From assembly GCF_000023585.1 (NCBI RefSeq), contig NC_012914.1, positions 3,688,001-3,752,000 on the forward strand: a DNA stretch of 64,000 nucleotides, read 5' to 3'. Below the pieces are notes generated by a model. The model was not told where the DNA came from. It worked only from the letters and a program-made list of their open reading frames with translations, and made no database searches. Below, in pieces: positions 18,501-27,324 of this stretch (position 1 is the stretch's first letter; every line of letters starts with the position of its first letter). This stretch comes from Paenibacillus sp. JDR-2 (GTDB lineage Bacteria; Bacillota; Bacilli; Paenibacillales; Paenibacillaceae). Made by a program: the position numbers and the translations under genes.

Positions 18501-18666
18501 CAAATTCATCTCGCTCGGCACGCTGGAGGAACGGATTGACGAGATGCTCGAGAGCAAGCAGCAGCTGAGCGACGACGTCATCACAAGCTCGGAAGGCTGG
18601 ATCACGGAGCTGTCGACGGACGCGCTGCGCGACCTGTTCACGCTGCGGCGCGACTGGTCGGAATAA
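15586..18666 (+). CDS. ywqA: SNF2-family DNA-dependent ATPase/helicase
   Basis: 1026 residues from ATG 15586 (AAAGGAGG 9 bases upstream). The N-terminal half is a family-specific region; the C-terminal half carries the SNF2 motor: LADDMGLGKT (motif I), LDEAQ (II), LTGTPIENKLAELWSIYDF (III), QYIGMGEML (IV), KAGGVGLNLTAANHVFHFDR (V) and QATDRAYRMGQ (VI). All motifs are intact. Overlap with the SWIM gene marks it as the YwqA-YwqB type pair. Soluble, cytoplasmic, acts on DNA. Confidence 0.92.
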   Translation: MNAYADTLTIQASLTEQGDALLYGADASGYAPGLLVKQRLFAWHEPSFYGTELEIEKLRDELELVVLPAEMVVPFFANPEMLPMHVNWRLEGDAERLAALAPALERGVAERKFIPSFEAYKAGKLRWTWDAVALDAKSRKTLRALAGGDQYGRLAEEIDGDEPGGWDEEDHGAESANAAFLAGLGAAFSAAVFHRYYGTEEAAGDLRRDFPLLFARDRAAAAEGLDERGWLVAAGWKADTLPFRPLLQLLEPEDAETSGWRLALLLQDKLEPAKLAPVRLTADGEASGKWSSGWTPHVHERSAAWLAHLRASLPADRLAGSSADVLNAPLSDDEAWRFLTTDSQRLLAAGWQVLLPAWWEEASRKKPRLRAKVRPDEGKAERAGGIRSFFGLDALIEFDWRVSIGDIDISEAEFQELVARGERLVQFRGQWVPLDPALLAQIRKAMTGVDPRRGLSFQDVLQLHLRSNRGFFMPATSGKDAESGGEEDGDNEGELELDLELNAHLTTVMAQLTQQADWPSIPVPTTLHAELRSYQQGGYSWLAFLRRFGLGAVLADDMGLGKTIQFITYLLHIAEEATAKGGRRPALLICPTSVLGNWQKEVRRFAPSLRILLHYGSKRLGGDAFYEEAAEADLVLTSYATSTLDQELLGGYTWSAICLDEAQNIKNANTKQAMAVKSFPARHRIALTGTPIENKLAELWSIYDFTNPGYLGTARAFAERFGQAIERERDEKRTQELQRLVKPFMLRRKKKDPNIMLDLPEKNEMKTYIHLTGEQSALYEQTVKELMDEVKKLEGIQRKGAILSALTRLKQLCNHPVLLTKEVVPVPEDEREEAAESAMLISRSAKLERLLDLVKELREEGERCLIFTQYIGMGEMLQRVLGRELGEPVLYLHGGSSKTARDRMIEQFQSRELPPAEQPNVFILSIKAGGVGLNLTAANHVFHFDRWWNPAVENQATDRAYRMGQTRDVQVHKFISLGTLEERIDEMLESKQQLSDDVITSSEGWITELSTDALRDLFTLRRDWSE

Positions 18667-18743
18667 CGCGTGGGAATGTTGGAACGGGATATCGTTTACA
18701 GGATAACCTGTAACGAATAAAGAAAGATGCGATTCCAAATACG

Positions 18744-18787
18744 AAAAATTAGAGGTCGACCATTTCATTGGTCGACCTCTAATTTTT
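18744..18787. terminator. Bidirectional terminator
   Basis: A 19-bp perfect stem (AAAAATTAGAGGTCGACCA and its complement) around a 6-base loop, between the convergent ywqA and map genes. Confidence 0.92.
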
Positions 18788-19534
18788 CTATTGCGCGGTT
18801 AAAATTTGTGGACCTTCAGCCGTGATAGCGATCGTGTGTTCGTATTGGGCGGCGAGCTTGTTGTCCAACGTCCGCGCGGTCCAGCCGTCCGGATCGATTG
18901 TCATGAAATAAGTTCCTTCGGTGATCATCGGCTCAATCGTGAACACCATACCTTCCTTGATCCGGACGCCTTTTCCAGGCTTGCCGACATGCATGTAAGT
19001 CGGCTCCTCGTGCAGGTCGCGGCCGATGCCATGGGCGAGAAGTTCGCGCACGACGCCGAAACCGTGTGATTCCGCATGCCGCTGAATCGCACTCGTCACG
19101 TCGCCAAGTCGATTGCCGGGCTGCGCTTGCACGATACCCAGGTCAAGACATTCCTTCGTGACACGCATCAACTTCTCGGCAGTCGGCGAGATCTGCCCGA
19201 CTGCATAACTCCAGGCCGAATCGCCGAGCCAGCCATCGAGCTCAGCAACTGTGTCGATCGTCACGATATCGCCTTCGACAAGCGGTTTATTGCTAGGGAA
19301 GCCATGTGCGATCACATCGTTGGCGGAGGCACAGGTCGCATATGGATATCCTTTATAGCCTTTCTGATATGGCTTTGCGCCGTGCTTCAACATAATTTCC
19401 TCGAATATGCGCTCAATCTCGTTGGTGGTAATACCCGGTTTGATAAGCGGGGCGATTGTACGATGGCATTCAGCCACCACTTGGCATGCCTTACGGATAG
19501 CCTCAATTTCATGCTTGCTTTTTAAAATGACCAT
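18788..19534 (-). CDS. mapB: Methionine aminopeptidase, type I
   Basis: 248 residues. The five metal ligands are intact: Asp94, Asp105, His168, Glu201 and Glu232; His77 is in place. Length and sequence fit YflG/MapB-type enzymes without an N-terminal extension. The start at 19534 is set by AAGGAG 9 bases upstream; a longer frame would run into the regulator gene. It lies 5 bases after the stop of a TetR gene and is co-transcribed with it. It removes the first Met from new proteins. Confidence 0.92.
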   Translation of the reverse strand: MVILKSKHEIEAIRKACQVVAECHRTIAPLIKPGITTNEIERIFEEIMLKHGAKPYQKGYKGYPYATCASANDVIAHGFPSNKPLVEGDIVTIDTVAELDGWLGDSAWSYAVGQISPTAEKLMRVTKECLDLGIVQAQPGNRLGDVTSAIQRHAESHGFGVVRELLAHGIGRDLHEEPTYMHVGKPGKGVRIKEGMVFTIEPMITEGTYFMTIDPDGWTARTLDNKLAAQYEHTIAITAEGPQILTAQ

Positions 19535-19539
19535 GCCAA

Positions 19540-20124
19540 TCAGGACTCCTTCGTAATAGCTTGCAATGCGAGTCGGGCGATTCGATCGACGTCCAGGTCG
19601 GAATTGCCCGCATAGTAGTGCAGACCGCAGCAACCGACCAGCACGGCAAGCATATGATCGATGCCGTCGTCTTCGCACTGGGCGAGCGATTGGAGTGGAA
19701 CGTACAACCGTTCCATAAATTTTCTTTTGGCGTGGTGTCGATCCTTTTCAGGCAAGCCTGCATAATGTTCCGACGCCATTTTGTAGACGAGATAGGCGCG
19801 GGCGTCCGACTGCCACAGCAGGAGCAGCGCTTTGCAATATGTAAACAACTGCCGGTCATCCGTGGGGCTGCCGCCGATGTTCGCCAATTCCGCGATAAAT
19901 TGCTCGCATCGCTCAAAGCCGCTTTCTAATACATCTTCAATTAATAAATGCCGGTTGGGGTAATAATGGTATACTGTGCCGTAACCAAGCCCAGCCTCGC
20001 GGGCGACGTCGCGAATATCAAAGCTGCCGCCCGTGCGAAAGTAGGAGCGAGCGGCGACGTCCAGGATCTGTTCTCTACGCTGTATGCGTATGAACTCATT
20101 TTGTTCTTTGGTACGGGGACACAT
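19540..20124 (-). CDS. TetR-family transcriptional regulator
   Basis: 194 residues. The N-terminal HTH is typical (ILDVAARSYFRTGGSFDIRDVAREAGLGYGTVYHYYPNR split over residues 20-58). The C-terminal domain is variable and has a Cys-rich stretch (VLVGCCGLHYY). AAGGAGG precedes the ATG. The coupling to mapB is unusual, since TetR proteins usually control transporters or enzymes of ligand metabolism. Confidence 0.86.
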   Translation of the reverse strand: MCPRTKEQNEFIRIQRREQILDVAARSYFRTGGSFDIRDVAREAGLGYGTVYHYYPNRHLLIEDVLESGFERCEQFIAELANIGGSPTDDRQLFTYCKALLLLWQSDARAYLVYKMASEHYAGLPEKDRHHAKRKFMERLYVPLQSLAQCEDDGIDHMLAVLVGCCGLHYYAGNSDLDVDRIARLALQAITKES

Positions 20125-20354
20125 AGCGTGTTAACCTCCTTGTATAGACCTGCAAATTTGTCAATATAAAAATAGTAACTCATGGGGAGAAGAAATGCAA
20201 AAGATTTGTAGGACAAAACACAGGACAACGGCAAAAAAATCGAATAACCTCGCACTATTACATTCCCGATAAGTGACGAGTTTGTATAAATCCAGTCGTT
20301 GAGAATGTGTATTGAGCATGCAAACCAATTTGGGTACAATCAACTCATTCGCAA

Positions 20355-20369
20355 TGATAATGATTATCA
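20355..20369. promoter_or_regulatory. Fur box upstream of siderophore-binding lipoprotein gene
   Basis: TGATAATGATTATCA is a perfect 7-1-7 Fur operator, 60 bases before the start of the binding-protein gene. Iron-dependent repression is expected. Confidence 0.88.
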
Positions 20370-20429
20370 TTTTGAATAGATAGAATTGGTTTGCTACAAA
20401 ACATACAACTTATGGGAGTGAGTTTAATC

Positions 20430-21434
20430 ATGGCAAGATTGGGATTTATAAAAACAGGATGGATATCGCTTATAACGGCAGCAATGATTACGGTGACAGG
20501 TTGCGGCTCAACGGGCGATCAAACTGTGGCCACGGCGACTACCGATCAGTCTGGACAGGCAACCGCAGCGCCAAGCGAAGCTCCGCCTCAGGCAGAAACG
20601 CGCGTTGTAACCGATGCCTTCGGAGAGGTAGAGATACCGGTAAATCCGAAGCGAATCTCAGCTCTTTATCGCGAAGATTATTTAGTTGCGCTTGGGGTAA
20701 CGCCTATTGTGCAATATTATAACCCGATGTGGGGCAAGCAGGATTATTTGAAGCTGGAAGTGCCGTTGTTCGACGTGACCGGCAGCATCGAAGCTATGCT
20801 AGTGTCCGAGCCGGACTTGATCATCGGAGCCGGAGAGGTCGATGCAGCGCAATACAAACTCTATTCCAAAGTTGCGCCGACGTTCCGTTTGCCGGACGAC
20901 GTACTTGCGGATTCGCGCAAAACATTGACCTTAATTGCCGAATTGCTTGGTCTGAGCGACAAGGCTGAGCAGGTTCTTGCCGATTACGAAGCCCGCATTG
21001 TTGATGTGAAGGCGAAGCTGAACGCGGCGATCGGCGATGAGAAGCTTGTTGTTCTGCGGATGAACGTCGTAGACAAATCAATTAATATTTTCGGCATTCA
21101 TAACACGTTTGTCGGACAAATCTTGTATGAGGATCTTGGGCTTAAGGCACCGAGGTTCGCCGAGGCGATGACAGAGGGCAATATCGTCTTGTCTAAAGAG
21201 GTCGTTCCGGAGCTTGACGCGGATCATATTATTTTGCTTCCGTCCAACGGGACGTGGGAAGATGAGAGCAACGCGAAAGCGCTTGAGGAAATGAAAGCAG
21301 ATCCATTATGGCAAAACGTTCCGGCATTTAAGAACGGCCATGTCTATCCCGTAGAGAGATCGTATTGGCAGACGGGAGCCATTACGGCAAACGGCTTGAA
21401 GATGGATGATTTACTTCGATTGATGGCTTCTTAA
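20430..21434 (+). CDS. Iron(III)-siderophore ABC transporter, substrate-binding lipoprotein
   Basis: 334 residues from ATG 20430 (GGGAGTG upstream). The signal ends in TVTGC, so Cys near residue 26 is lipidated; a Thr/Ala/Gln linker follows. The rest is a FecB/FhuD-type binding fold (VVTDAFGEVEIPVNPKRI, EPDLIIG, WQNVPAFKNGHVYPV). No permease or ATPase gene is adjacent, so it must share a transporter encoded elsewhere. The next gene's product carries a related domain (shared WGKQDYL motif). Confidence 0.87.
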   Translation: MARLGFIKTGWISLITAAMITVTGCGSTGDQTVATATTDQSGQATAAPSEAPPQAETRVVTDAFGEVEIPVNPKRISALYREDYLVALGVTPIVQYYNPMWGKQDYLKLEVPLFDVTGSIEAMLVSEPDLIIGAGEVDAAQYKLYSKVAPTFRLPDDVLADSRKTLTLIAELLGLSDKAEQVLADYEARIVDVKAKLNAAIGDEKLVVLRMNVVDKSINIFGIHNTFVGQILYEDLGLKAPRFAEAMTEGNIVLSKEVVPELDADHIILLPSNGTWEDESNAKALEEMKADPLWQNVPAFKNGHVYPVERSYWQTGAITANGLKMDDLLRLMAS

Positions 21435-21479
21435 CAGGAAATAAGAGTGATTAGGCGGAACTCACCGCCATAATTGAGA

Positions 21480-21520
21480 AAGAGCCGCCCATCAACCTTC
21501 GTTGAAGAGCGGCTCGTTTT
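21480..21520 (+). terminator. Terminator after binding-protein gene
   Basis: AGAGCCGC and GCGGCTC enclose a smaller CAAC/GTTG hairpin and are followed by TTTT. The regulator gene downstream therefore has its own promoter. Confidence 0.7.
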
Positions 21521-21538
21521 GATTTACAATATATTCAT

Positions 21539-21553
21539 TGAGAATGAATATCA
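21539..21553. promoter_or_regulatory. Fur-like box upstream of AraC regulator
   Basis: TGAGAATGAATATCA matches the 7-1-7 Fur pattern except at a few positions and lies 25 bases before the start codon. Confidence 0.7.
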
Positions 21554-21578
21554 ATTAAAAGGGCGGTTGATAGTAACG

Positions 21579-23168
21579 ATGGATATTGAACAGCGCAAAC
21601 AAGCTGAGACTGCTCCTTTAGTCCATTATGTGCTGCGATCAATCCGCTTGATCGTTGCGGGCGAGCAAGCAGTAATGAATGATTTGGACGGCAGCGCTAG
21701 AAATGATAAGGAAACCTTTGAACTGCTCTTTATAATGAGCGGGACGGGACAAGGAAAATGTTTTTTGCAGGGGCCAGGTAGAGCTCTATCCGTTGATCAA
21801 GAGGTTATGGGTTGCAGCTATTACCGATTGTGCTTCGAAACGAGCGGCTATGATGCAGCTTCGGACTTGCTTCCTGATAAGCAAGAGCTTGCCTGCGCAC
21901 CATTCGCTAAGACGATGGAGCTGCTTGAAGAGTTATATGGTCTCCGCGGAGCGACAGGCGGGCTCGAGCTGTTCCAACGTTTTGTAAGATTTCAAGAGTT
22001 ACTGCTCTTTCTATTCCGCCAAAATCCACCTGCAGCCGAGGATAAGGGAACGGATATCGAGCGGCAAGGGGTAGAGCTTAGCATACGGCATATTCAACAG
22101 TATTACCGTGAGCTTCTGACCGTGGAGGAGCTGGCCTCACTCGCAGGCATTGATCGCTGGAAGTATACCCGTCTGTTCAAAGAGGCTACGGGTCAAGTAC
22201 CGCTCCAGTACTTAAATGAAGTACGGATTAATGAAGCCAAAAAGTGGCTGGTAAGCACCGATGACAAGCTGCTCGATATTGCGCTGAATGCAGGTTTCAA
22301 CAATGAATATTATTTCAATCGTCGTTTCAAGCAGACGGTAGGCATATCGCCCGGACAATACCGTCGCAGCCGCAAGGGAAAGCTTAGAGTAGTAGCGCCG
22401 TATTTGGAGGATTTCATAGTCGCGCTGGATATGCAGCCTATCGCCCAGTATTGGCACGCGAAATGGGGAAAACAAGACTACCTAGGCTTAAACCATATTC
22501 CCACGTTCGACGAGAACGGCGGCAATTTTGACGCGCTTTCCGGGTATAAGCCGGACTTGATATTGCTTATGGATCGTTACGAGCAACAGCAATATTCTCA
22601 GTGCCGACGTATATCGAGCACGTGTATCCTGCGTGAGCAGACTAATAATTGGCGTACGCTTTTGCGTACAGTCGCCGATTATTTCGGTCGGACGGAAATG
22701 GCCGAAGATGCTATCGCAAAGTATGATTACAAAGCACGGACCGCAAGTCATACGCTGAGTCAGATTATGAAAGGTGAGACGGTCGCTTTTTTGCGTATCT
22801 CGGCGGACCACATCATCCAATATACGGATGAAGGACAGGGCTTTGTTTCGACTGTTCTCTTTGGCGATGTGGGTTTGCGCTCTCACTCCGCAGTTGGCGT
22901 AGCATCAAAAGCGAATAGGCCGGGCATGTTCAATCTCACCATAGAGGACCTGCGTACGTTAACCGCGGATCATGTGTTCATAACTTTCGATAAGTGGCAT
23001 AGCCAGGCAGAGGGTAAGGAGAGGGAACTGTTGGATCGGCCAGAGTGGCGTGATCTTCCCGCTGTACGAAACAACCGCGTTTACGAGGTTGATTTTCTAA
23101 CTTGGATGAATAACGGAATTATTTCCAACGGAAAAAAAATCGATGATATATTGCGATCGTTAGCTTGA
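21579..23168 (+). CDS. AraC-family regulator fused to a siderophore-binding domain (Btr-like)
   Basis: 529 residues from ATG 21579. About residues 1-150 are an AraC sensor-like region, 155-265 hold the two AraC HTH motifs (TVEELASLAGIDRWKYTRLF and DIALNAGFNNEYYFNRRFKQ), and about 275-529 form a periplasmic-binding fold like that of B. subtilis Btr. The binding domain shares QYW..WGKQDYLGL and PDLILLMD with the lipoprotein upstream, so regulator and receptor probably recognise the same ferri-siderophore. No signal peptide: the domain senses the imported ligand in the cytoplasm. Confidence 0.9.
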   Translation: MDIEQRKQAETAPLVHYVLRSIRLIVAGEQAVMNDLDGSARNDKETFELLFIMSGTGQGKCFLQGPGRALSVDQEVMGCSYYRLCFETSGYDAASDLLPDKQELACAPFAKTMELLEELYGLRGATGGLELFQRFVRFQELLLFLFRQNPPAAEDKGTDIERQGVELSIRHIQQYYRELLTVEELASLAGIDRWKYTRLFKEATGQVPLQYLNEVRINEAKKWLVSTDDKLLDIALNAGFNNEYYFNRRFKQTVGISPGQYRRSRKGKLRVVAPYLEDFIVALDMQPIAQYWHAKWGKQDYLGLNHIPTFDENGGNFDALSGYKPDLILLMDRYEQQQYSQCRRISSTCILREQTNNWRTLLRTVADYFGRTEMAEDAIAKYDYKARTASHTLSQIMKGETVAFLRISADHIIQYTDEGQGFVSTVLFGDVGLRSHSAVGVASKANRPGMFNLTIEDLRTLTADHVFITFDKWHSQAEGKERELLDRPEWRDLPAVRNNRVYEVDFLTWMNNGIISNGKKIDDILRSLA

Positions 23169-23271
23169 TTTCGTTTTGCTCGCGTCTGAACATCCTCCAA
23201 TTTGTATTTATATAAAGCCTCCGTCGATTTTGTCCATTGTTATTGTCGTATCGCCGAAGTTACACTTATAT

Positions 23272-23286
23272 TGATAATGATTATCA
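23272..23286. promoter_or_regulatory. Fur box upstream of flavoprotein reductase
   Basis: TGATAATGATTATCA, identical to the box at 20355, 40 bases before the reductase start. Confidence 0.9.
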
Positions 23287-23326
23287 CAGCATGGACGTTA
23301 CATGAGCCATTGGAGGAGGACATCAA

Positions 23327-24364
23327 TTGACGGAGCAGCTTGAATTATACGATGTGACGATTATCGGCGGTGGTCCTGCGGGAATGTATACTGCTTTTTA
23401 TAGTGGCATGAGGGACTTAAAGACGAAGTTAATAGAAGCGAAAAACGAGCTGGGCGGGCGGATGCTTATTTATCCCGAGAAAATGATTTGGGATGTTGGC
23501 GGGGTTGCGCCGATCCTATGCGAGAAGTTAATCGACCAATTGAAGGAGCAAGCAAAGACGTTCGACCCCACAATTGTATTCGGCCAGCATATTATCGGTT
23601 TGGAGAAACAAGCGGATTCGACGTACATTCTGGAGGCGGCAACGGGAGAGAAGCACTGGACGCGCACGGTCATTCTGGCTATCGGCCGCGGCATTCTGCG
23701 AATGGCGAAGCTGGAGCTTGCGGGAGCTGAACGCTATGAGGTGTCCAATCTTCACTATACCGTGCAGGAACTAGAGCCTTTTAGGGGGAAACGAGTACTC
23801 ATTTCGGGTGGGGGGAACTCTACTGTCGATTGGGCGAACGAGCTGATCCCCATCGCTGCTCAGGTCATGGTCGTGCATAGACGCGACCGCTTCGGCGGGC
23901 ATGAGAAAAACATTGTTCGAATGAAGGAGTCTTCCGCCGATGTGCTTACGCCATATGAAGTCACGCAGTTATATAGCGGCAACGGAAAGACGATTGAACG
24001 GGTGACGATTACCCATATCGAATCAGGAGATTCGCGCGAGCTTGAAATAGACGAGGTTATCGTCAACCACGGACTGAAGTCCGATTTTACAGGTATCAAG
24101 GATTGGGGACTGGATATGGACGACTGGAACATATTTGTCAGCCCGAGACTCGAGACGAACTTGCCGGGCATTTTCGGGGCTGGCGACTTCGCCAATTACG
24201 AAAGCAAGCTCAACCTTATTGCAGGGGCGTTCACGGATGCGGCCTTGGCGCTTAACAGCGCCAAACGGTACATGGATCCCGAGGCACCAAGAATGGCTTA
24301 TGTATCGTCGCATAACGAGCGGTTTAAAGAACGGAACAAAGCGCTTGGCGTATCCGATGAATAG
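23327..24364 (+). CDS. Ferredoxin/flavodoxin-NADP reductase, thioredoxin reductase-like (YcgT/YumC type)
   Basis: 345 residues from TTG 23327 (GGAGGAGG upstream). FAD motif [13 protein letters not shown] at 14-26, NADPH motif [13 protein letters not shown], and a final FAD-binding GIFGAGDFA. The CxxC of thioredoxin reductase is absent, which marks the FNR-like group. The Fur box in front and the iron neighbours match B. subtilis YcgT. It probably supplies electrons for iron release from siderophores or for low-iron flavodoxin metabolism. Confidence 0.85.
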   Translation: MTEQLELYDVTIIGGGPAGMYTAFYSGMRDLKTKLIEAKNELGGRMLIYPEKMIWDVGGVAPILCEKLIDQLKEQAKTFDPTIVFGQHIIGLEKQADSTYILEAATGEKHWTRTVILAIGRGILRMAKLELAGAERYEVSNLHYTVQELEPFRGKRVLISGGGNSTVDWANELIPIAAQVMVVHRRDRFGGHEKNIVRMKESSADVLTPYEVTQLYSGNGKTIERVTITHIESGDSRELEIDEVIVNHGLKSDFTGIKDWGLDMDDWNIFVSPRLETNLPGIFGAGDFANYESKLNLIAGAFTDAALALNSAKRYMDPEAPRMAYVSSHNERFKERNKALGVSDE

Positions 24365-24400
24365 CAGGCGCGGATAATCAGCGTATTGAGATCTTATAAA

Positions 24401-24456
24401 TGTCGGATGACAACAACATCTGTACAACGGAAGTCGCATAAACTGCGGCTTTTTAT
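24401..24456 (+). repeat. Dispersed intergenic repeat with terminator, copy 2
   Basis: Same element as at 13584-13640: TGTCGG start, CAACATCTGTACAACG core and the hairpin AGTCGCA-TAAAC-TGCGGCT plus T-run. It follows the reductase gene and probably terminates it. Confidence 0.82.
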
Positions 24457-25008
24457 TTTTAGTATAAAAGTTTTGTCGTGAGCTAGGTTCCAATTATTCG
24501 TCGCGATCTCATTGTTTTTCTGTCCTTATGTAATATTGTTTCATATTTAATATATATGATATATTTTAGTTACGCTTGACAGGTTGGAGGTGATTCCGCC
24601 GCACAAAGAGAGGTGCCGCATTTCAAATACTTAGTGCCGTTTCCGAGCGAAGGGCATTCACCGAGCTTGATTTTCATAGTTGAAAGCACCGCACCTAACC
24701 GCATGATGGCGATTGCGACCGTTATACCATGCATGATATATAGTCCGCCTTGGGTACACTCCTTCAACCTCGGACGGCCGCCCGCCAATTCAATGCCGGA
24801 GATCCGGCCTATGGCTACGAAGACGATTAACAGCCATGCCGCTGATTGACTGCTCACTGCCTGATTGCCCTCGCTGACCTGACTACTCCCATTTATTGAC
24901 CACTCCACTGTGACTGCTCGCATGACTCACCATTGCAAGACGCATGCACCTACAATCGAATAAGCAACGAGCCGCCTTTTTATTACATGAACTAGGAGGG
25001 ATTCTCGA
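24457..25008. other. Intergenic region without a supported gene
   Basis: About 550 bases. Overlapping open frames on both strands (78 codons plus, 117 codons minus) lack ribosome sites and recognisable products. A promoter for the oxidoreductase pair probably lies in the AT-rich 24530-24575. Nothing else is evident. Confidence 0.4.
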
Positions 25009-26004
25009 ATGCTAAATGTCGCCATGCTCAGCAAGTGGCATGTACATGCCGACGGATACGCCAAACACCTGCAATCGCTTGAAAACGCTAACATTACGTC
25101 CGTATGGGATGAGAACAAGGAACGGGGCAGCGCCTGGGCGAAAGAACTCGGTGCCGGGTTCGAATCCGACCTTGATGCGCTGCTCCGCAGAGAAGACGTG
25201 GACGCCGTAGTCGTCGACGCTCCGACAAGCATGCACGCCGATGTGATGATCGCCGCAGCGAACGCGGGCAAGCATATTTTCACCGAGAAAGCGATGGCGC
25301 TTACCGTCGCGGAATGCGACCTTATCTCGGCTGCTGTCCGGCAGGCGGGCGTCAAGTTCTGCATTTCGTTCCCCGCCCGGACCAGACCGCATCATCTGTT
25401 CGCCAAGCAGCTGCTGGACGAGGGCCAACTCGGCGATATCACACTATTGCGCATTCGAAACGGCCATGACGGCGCGCTCCGCAATTGGCTGCCCGACTAT
25501 TGGTACGACGAGAAACTAGCGGGCGGAGGCGCCATGATGGATCTGGGCTGCCACCCGATGTATCTGGCCAGCTGGCTGCTCGGACAGCCGAAGCGCATCA
25601 CGTCGATGTTCAGCCATTTCACGGGCCGGGCGGTAGAAGACAACGCGCAATGCTCGATCGAGTTCGCGAACAATGCGGTCGCGCTGCTGGAGACCAGTCT
25701 GGTCACTTACCGGACGCCGCCGGCGTTCGAGCTGTACGGAACGGAAGGAACTCTCATCATCTCCGGAGACAGTGTGCAAGTCGCAACCAAGAATACCGAT
25801 TCTCCGCTGCAGGGCTGGATTTCTCCTTACCGGCTGCCCGAAGCGCAGCCGCTGCCGTTGACTCAATGGGTGAACGGCGTCCTGGACGACTTGCCGATGC
25901 CCTTCGGGCTGGAGGATGGCACAAAGCTGACGGAGCTGTTAGAAACAGCCTATATTGCGCATCGCGAGCGAAGAATGGTTGAATTCACAGCCGGGAGGAT
26001 GTAA
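25009..26004 (+). CDS. Gfo/Idh/MocA family oxidoreductase
   Basis: 331 residues. Rossmann-type N-terminal domain (LNVAMLSKWHVHADGYAKHL is an unusual nucleotide loop with HVHA), the HIFTEKAM motif that holds the catalytic Lys (EKP in most relatives, EKA here), and a C-terminal substrate domain with the GGGAMMDLGCHPMYLASWLLG signature. It likely oxidises or reduces a sugar or inositol with NAD(P). TAGGAGGG is 8 bases upstream. Co-transcribed with the next family member, 4 bases away. Confidence 0.87.
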   Translation: MLNVAMLSKWHVHADGYAKHLQSLENANITSVWDENKERGSAWAKELGAGFESDLDALLRREDVDAVVVDAPTSMHADVMIAAANAGKHIFTEKAMALTVAECDLISAAVRQAGVKFCISFPARTRPHHLFAKQLLDEGQLGDITLLRIRNGHDGALRNWLPDYWYDEKLAGGGAMMDLGCHPMYLASWLLGQPKRITSMFSHFTGRAVEDNAQCSIEFANNAVALLETSLVTYRTPPAFELYGTEGTLIISGDSVQVATKNTDSPLQGWISPYRLPEAQPLPLTQWVNGVLDDLPMPFGLEDGTKLTELLETAYIAHRERRMVEFTAGRM

Positions 26005-26007
26005 GCA

Positions 26008-27081
26008 ATGCGTACAGTCAAGATAGGTATCATCGGATGCGGCATGATCGCGAACGGTAAGCATATGCCAAGCTTGGCCAAAGTAGAACAGGCAGAGATG
26101 GTTGCATTCTGCGATCTGATCGAGGAACGCGCGCGCGAAGCCGCCGAGAAGTACGGCGCGCCAGGCGCCCGGGTATTCACGGATTACAATCAACTGCTTG
26201 CCATGGAAGAAATCGAGGTCATTCATGTTCTAACGCCGAATATCTCGCATGCTGAGATTTCGATCGCGGCCATGGAAGCCGGGAAGCATGTCATGTGCGA
26301 GAAGCCGATGGCAAAGACCGGTGCCGAAGCGAAAGCCATGTATGAGGCCCATGTCCGGACGGGCAAGAAGCTGACGGTCGGCTACCAAAACCGGAGCAAG
26401 GCGCAGTCCCAACTACTGAAGAAAATGATTGAGAACGACGAGCTTGGCGATATATATTATGCTAAAGCGGTTGCCACCAGACGAAGGGGCGTCCCCACAT
26501 GGGGCGTATTTCTGGATAAGGAGAAGCAGGGCGGAGGTCCGATGATCGATATCGGCACCCACTCTCTGGATCTCATCCTCTGGCTGATGAACAATTACGA
26601 GCCGGAAAGCGTCGTGGGCAGCGTCTTCCACAAATTAAAGCATACGGAGAACGCGGCGAATGAGTGGGGTTCCTGGAATCCGAAGGAATTCGAAGTAGAG
26701 GATTCGGCCTTCGGCTATGTGAAATTCAAGAACGGCGCCGTCGTTTCGATCGAAACCAGCTGGGCGCTCAATGTCGCCAAGACGGAAGGATCGTATTTGT
26801 GCGGCACGAAAGGCGGAGCGGATTTCAACGGCGGCCTGCGAATCAACGGAGAGCGGGACGGCAGCCTGTTCCTGAACGTCATCGACGTGGATCCGAAGGC
26901 GAGGGAACGCTTCAGAGGCGAGGATCTAACGGATTTCGAGTACGAAGCCAAGCAATGGATCGACTGCATCGTGAACGATGCGGAGCCGCTCGTGAAGCCT
27001 GAAGAGGCGATGATTGTTTCGGCGATTCTCGAGGCGGTCTATATCTCCGCCGAAACCGGGAAACCGGTCTTCTTCGACTGA
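26008..27081 (+). CDS. Gfo/Idh/MocA family oxidoreductase
   Basis: 357 residues. Nucleotide motif GIIGCGMIANGKHMP at 7-21, catalytic-loop CEKPMA, and GGGPMIDIGTHSLDLILWLM in the C-terminal domain are canonical. GGGAGG lies 8 bases before the ATG. Together with the preceding gene it probably forms a two-step sugar (or inositol-like) oxidation-reduction or epimerisation, as paired members of this family often do. No transporter is adjacent, so the substrate is open. Confidence 0.9.
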   Translation: MRTVKIGIIGCGMIANGKHMPSLAKVEQAEMVAFCDLIEERAREAAEKYGAPGARVFTDYNQLLAMEEIEVIHVLTPNISHAEISIAAMEAGKHVMCEKPMAKTGAEAKAMYEAHVRTGKKLTVGYQNRSKAQSQLLKKMIENDELGDIYYAKAVATRRRGVPTWGVFLDKEKQGGGPMIDIGTHSLDLILWLMNNYEPESVVGSVFHKLKHTENAANEWGSWNPKEFEVEDSAFGYVKFKNGAVVSIETSWALNVAKTEGSYLCGTKGGADFNGGLRINGERDGSLFLNVIDVDPKARERFRGEDLTDFEYEAKQWIDCIVNDAEPLVKPEEAMIVSAILEAVYISAETGKPVFFD

Positions 27082-27171
27082 CCGGACGGAACGGACGGAC
27101 CGGGCAGGACAATTGGAATCGTGATTTGCGAATCCAATCTAACTAGACTTTCAATCATTCTAAGTAATAAC

Positions 27172-27207
27172 AAAGCAGCCGGCGTATAACGTTCGGTTGC
27201 TTTTTTT
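27172..27207 (+). terminator. Terminator of the oxidoreductase pair
   Basis: AAAGCA-CCG and CGG-TGCTTT arms with one mismatch, followed by a T-run. Confidence 0.75.
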
Positions 27208-27324
27208 AATATGAGGCACGGCAGGTTTGGTTTTAAATGGACAAGAACTTGATCCCCTTCCCCACAGGACATACAATGTGACTAATAGGAATGACAGAAA
27301 TGGAAGTCTGGTGGTGTAGAAGTA

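Noticed and set aside
24570..24923. 117-codon minus-strand frame and 78-codon plus-strand frame between the reductase and oxidoreductase genes
   Set aside because: They overlap each other, lack ribosome sites and match nothing recognisable; neither was called.
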